A stretch of 64,000 nt of DNA from Borrelia persica No12 (GTDB lineage: Bacteria; Spirochaetota; Spirochaetia; Borreliales; Borreliaceae). A program made the translations under genes and the position numbers. Shown one piece after another: positions 63,609 to 64,000 of this stretch. The stretch is taken from positions 62,001-126,000 of the forward strand of contig NZ_AYOT01000187.1 of assembly GCF_000500045.1 (NCBI RefSeq). The letters are read 5' to 3'. The notes beneath the pieces are model-generated. The model did no database searches and was not told the origin of the DNA. It was given only the letters and a program-made list of their open reading frames with translations. Position 1 is the stretch's first letter. Every line of letters starts with the position of its first letter.

Positions 63609-64000
63609 ATGAAAAAAGATATTCGAATAGTATTTATGTTTATGTTATTGTTATTGTTGTCTTGTGATGCTGATATTTTGAATGACTTTATAGCTAGAAC
63701 TAAAATAAAACCTACAGATAAGAATCAAAATATAGAAGATTTGCGCTATATGCAAACAGATCAAGAAGGTGGTGTTATAGGGCTTGAAGAGAGTGAGGAA
63801 GGTGTTGGAATTAAAAGTGTTGAAAAAAAATTAGAACCACAAATTATTCAGAGGCCTGTAATAGTTCCTTCTAAGCCTGTTAATGAAGTTTTTGAACCTG
63901 TTAGTAACCACCTGTATTTTTCTCAAAAAGCTATAGTAGTAGAAGAAAAGGACATAATTCCAACTACTAAGGAAGAAAAGGACGCAGAGAGTAAAATTGA
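63609..64000 (+). CDS. lipoprotein, 5' part (runs off the window)
   Basis: ATG after caggagaagaatt. 130 codons to the window end without a stop. Signal MKKDIRIVFMFMLLLLLSC, lipobox LLSC, Cys19, then DADILNDFIARTK and a long Glu/Lys/Pro/Val-rich linker. The domain that would identify the family is outside the window; PF54 membership is therefore unproven. It is transcribed away from the frameshifted gene. Confidence 0.75.
   Translation, partial: MKKDIRIVFMFMLLLLLSCDADILNDFIARTKIKPTDKNQNIEDLRYMQTDQEGGVIGLEESEEGVGIKSVEKKLEPQIIQRPVIVPSKPVNEVFEPVSNHLYFSQKAIVVEEKDIIPTTKEEKDAESKI

Noticed and set aside
1-64000. Plasmid replication/partition genes (PF32, PF49, PF50, PF57/62) or a telomere
   Set aside because: No ParA-type Walker motif or other recognisable plasmid maintenance protein, and no telomere-like inverted repeat at either window end.

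Overview
The window is strongly A+T-rich and reads as a linear plasmid or megaplasmid arm of a relapsing-fever-group Borrelia. Three things support this: the density of short lipoprotein genes with Borrelia-type lipoboxes (..LLxCC, ..FISC, ..LIGC); a flavin-dependent thymidylate synthase gene (thyX), known from the large linear plasmids of relapsing-fever Borrelia and absent from Lyme Borrelia; and the paralogous helical domain shared by almost every gene. That domain carries a core like IYASLxYDxxxIxxLxxIL followed by three or four amphipathic helices. It resembles the CspA/BBA64/BBA68 family (PF54, Pfam PF05714, 'virulent strain associated lipoprotein'). The assignment rests on remembered family features, not on a search.

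Layout. Positions 1-15.4 kb (+): a mixed group of PF54-like genes, including three without a signal peptide (3745, 4561, 8888), one with a transmembrane anchor instead of a lipobox (1674), and a three-gene run (11963-14344) with short collagen-like Gly-X-Y stalks ending in RGD or RSD. 15.6-43.4 kb (+): a long array of about 23 lipoprotein genes sharing a YxYRPxGF..LF motif, an AxLKGDIxxLxNL core and, in most, a C-terminal cysteine pair. 43.7 kb (+): thyX, the only recognisable metabolic gene. 45.5-48.2 kb (+): two recently duplicated lipoproteins and a gene remnant. 48.66-62.0 kb (-): a convergent array of thirteen PF54-type loci closer to Lyme CspA, several with long N-terminal coiled coils and most using TTG starts. 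62.1-62.9 kb (-): a different lipoprotein gene split by a one-base frameshift. 63.6 kb-end (+): the beginning of another lipoprotein.

Most genes look like independent units, each with its own RBS, upstream A+T-rich promoter region and often a hairpin terminator; only the collagen-like trio is spaced like an operon. Near-identical promoter/leader blocks, shared signal peptides, shared internal blocks, remnants and direct repeats point to repeated tandem duplication, gene conversion and decay. By analogy with CspA, such proteins are surface-exposed and may bind complement regulators, other host proteins or tick factors; no individual function can be read from the sequence. No rRNA, tRNA, CRISPR, transposase, plasmid partition gene or telomere was recognised.
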